In this document: in pieces, positions 63,914 through 64,000 of the stretch
Numbering within the stretch: position 1 is the first letter of the stretch
Layout of the letters: each line of letters starts with the position of its first letter
Source: Blepharisma japonicum
Lineage: Eukaryota; Ciliophora; Heterotrichea; Heterotrichida; Blepharismidae
Direction of reading: 5' to 3'
Assembly (NCBI GenBank): GCA_949751835.1
Contig: CATKHK010000011.1
Span: 186,327-250,326, forward strand
DNA length: 64,000 nucleotides
Notes under the pieces: generated by a model
Databases searched by the model: none
What the model was told of the DNA's origin: nothing
What the model saw: only the letters and a program-made list of their open reading frames with translations
Position numbers and translations under genes: made by a program

Positions 63914-64000
63914 ATGAAGTCTCCAAGGAAATCTGTCAAGCCTCTAAAGAATCTATCTTTGAGGGACCAATTATACATGCCCCCTCTCGAAAAGTACAGC
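63914..64000 (+). CDS. Start of an unknown gene, cut by the window end
   Basis: From ATG 63914 the frame is open for 29 codons to the window end (MKSPRKSVKPLKN, LRDQLYMPPLEKYS). It is basic then Pro/Leu-containing, similar in style to the other basic hypothetical proteins nearby. Too short to identify. Confidence 0.5.
   Translation, partial: MKSPRKSVKPLKNLSLRDQLYMPPLEKYS

Noticed and set aside
1-64000. Telomere repeats, CRISPR arrays, transposon genes or retroviral-type elements
   Set aside because: None seen; the only element-like feature is the 65-bp putative IES.

Overview
The window looks like macronuclear DNA of a heterotrich ciliate, most likely Blepharisma. Two features seen in the sequence support this. 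First, UGA is read as tryptophan: about twenty genes run as one protein across in-frame TGA codons, often at conserved Trp positions, and no gene I could close ends on TGA (stops are TAA or TAG). Second, all but one of the introns I found are 15 or 16 nt, run GT...AG, and restore conserved protein sequence when removed. The DNA is AT-rich, gaps between genes are short (down to 14-25 nt), and there is one tRNA gene and no recognisable transposon, telomere or CRISPR array.

Layout. 1-8.4 kb: a pseudoenzyme-like pyruvate kinase relative (partial), divergent from a 2,167-residue P4-ATPase/guanylyl cyclase. 8.5-17.5 kb: two coiled-coil proteins, mitoferrin, a small MGCC protein, a decayed and an intact FLVCR-type transporter, and a 2-oxoglutarate/malate carrier. 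17.5-30.4 kb: a CH-domain protein, a 2,221-residue EF-hand/triple-EML protein, a long coiled-coil protein, a STIL-like centriole protein and mitochondrial ribosomal protein uL29m. 30.6-42 kb: a secreted protein, a 2OG-Fe(II) oxygenase, a TPX2-domain protein, tRNA-Ala, an outer-arm docking-complex coiled coil, a CNBD potassium channel with a zinc knuckle, and a SAPS-domain phosphatase subunit. 42.5-64 kb: an MGCC ankyrin protein interrupted by a probable 65-bp internal eliminated sequence (IES), DAW1/ODA16, a 46-residue membrane protein, EFG1, a double-Alba RGG protein, importin alpha, an MGCC START-like protein, Bud32, eL30, a mitochondrial DnaJ, a SAXO-type protein, Na,K-ATPase alpha, and several unknown proteins.

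Many genes serve cilia and basal bodies (DAW1, docking complex, SAXO, EML, STIL, TPX2), signalling at membranes (guanylyl cyclase, CNBD channel, myristoylated proteins) and mitochondria. They are individually transcribed neighbours rather than an operon. The most notable points are the 65-bp TA-bounded insert whose removal restores an ankyrin reading frame, an 18-nt intron with a NAGNAG acceptor whose 15-nt alternative gives an immediate stop, a cassette of RRxS sites between the two cyclase domains, and a pyruvate kinase relative lacking its catalytic residues.
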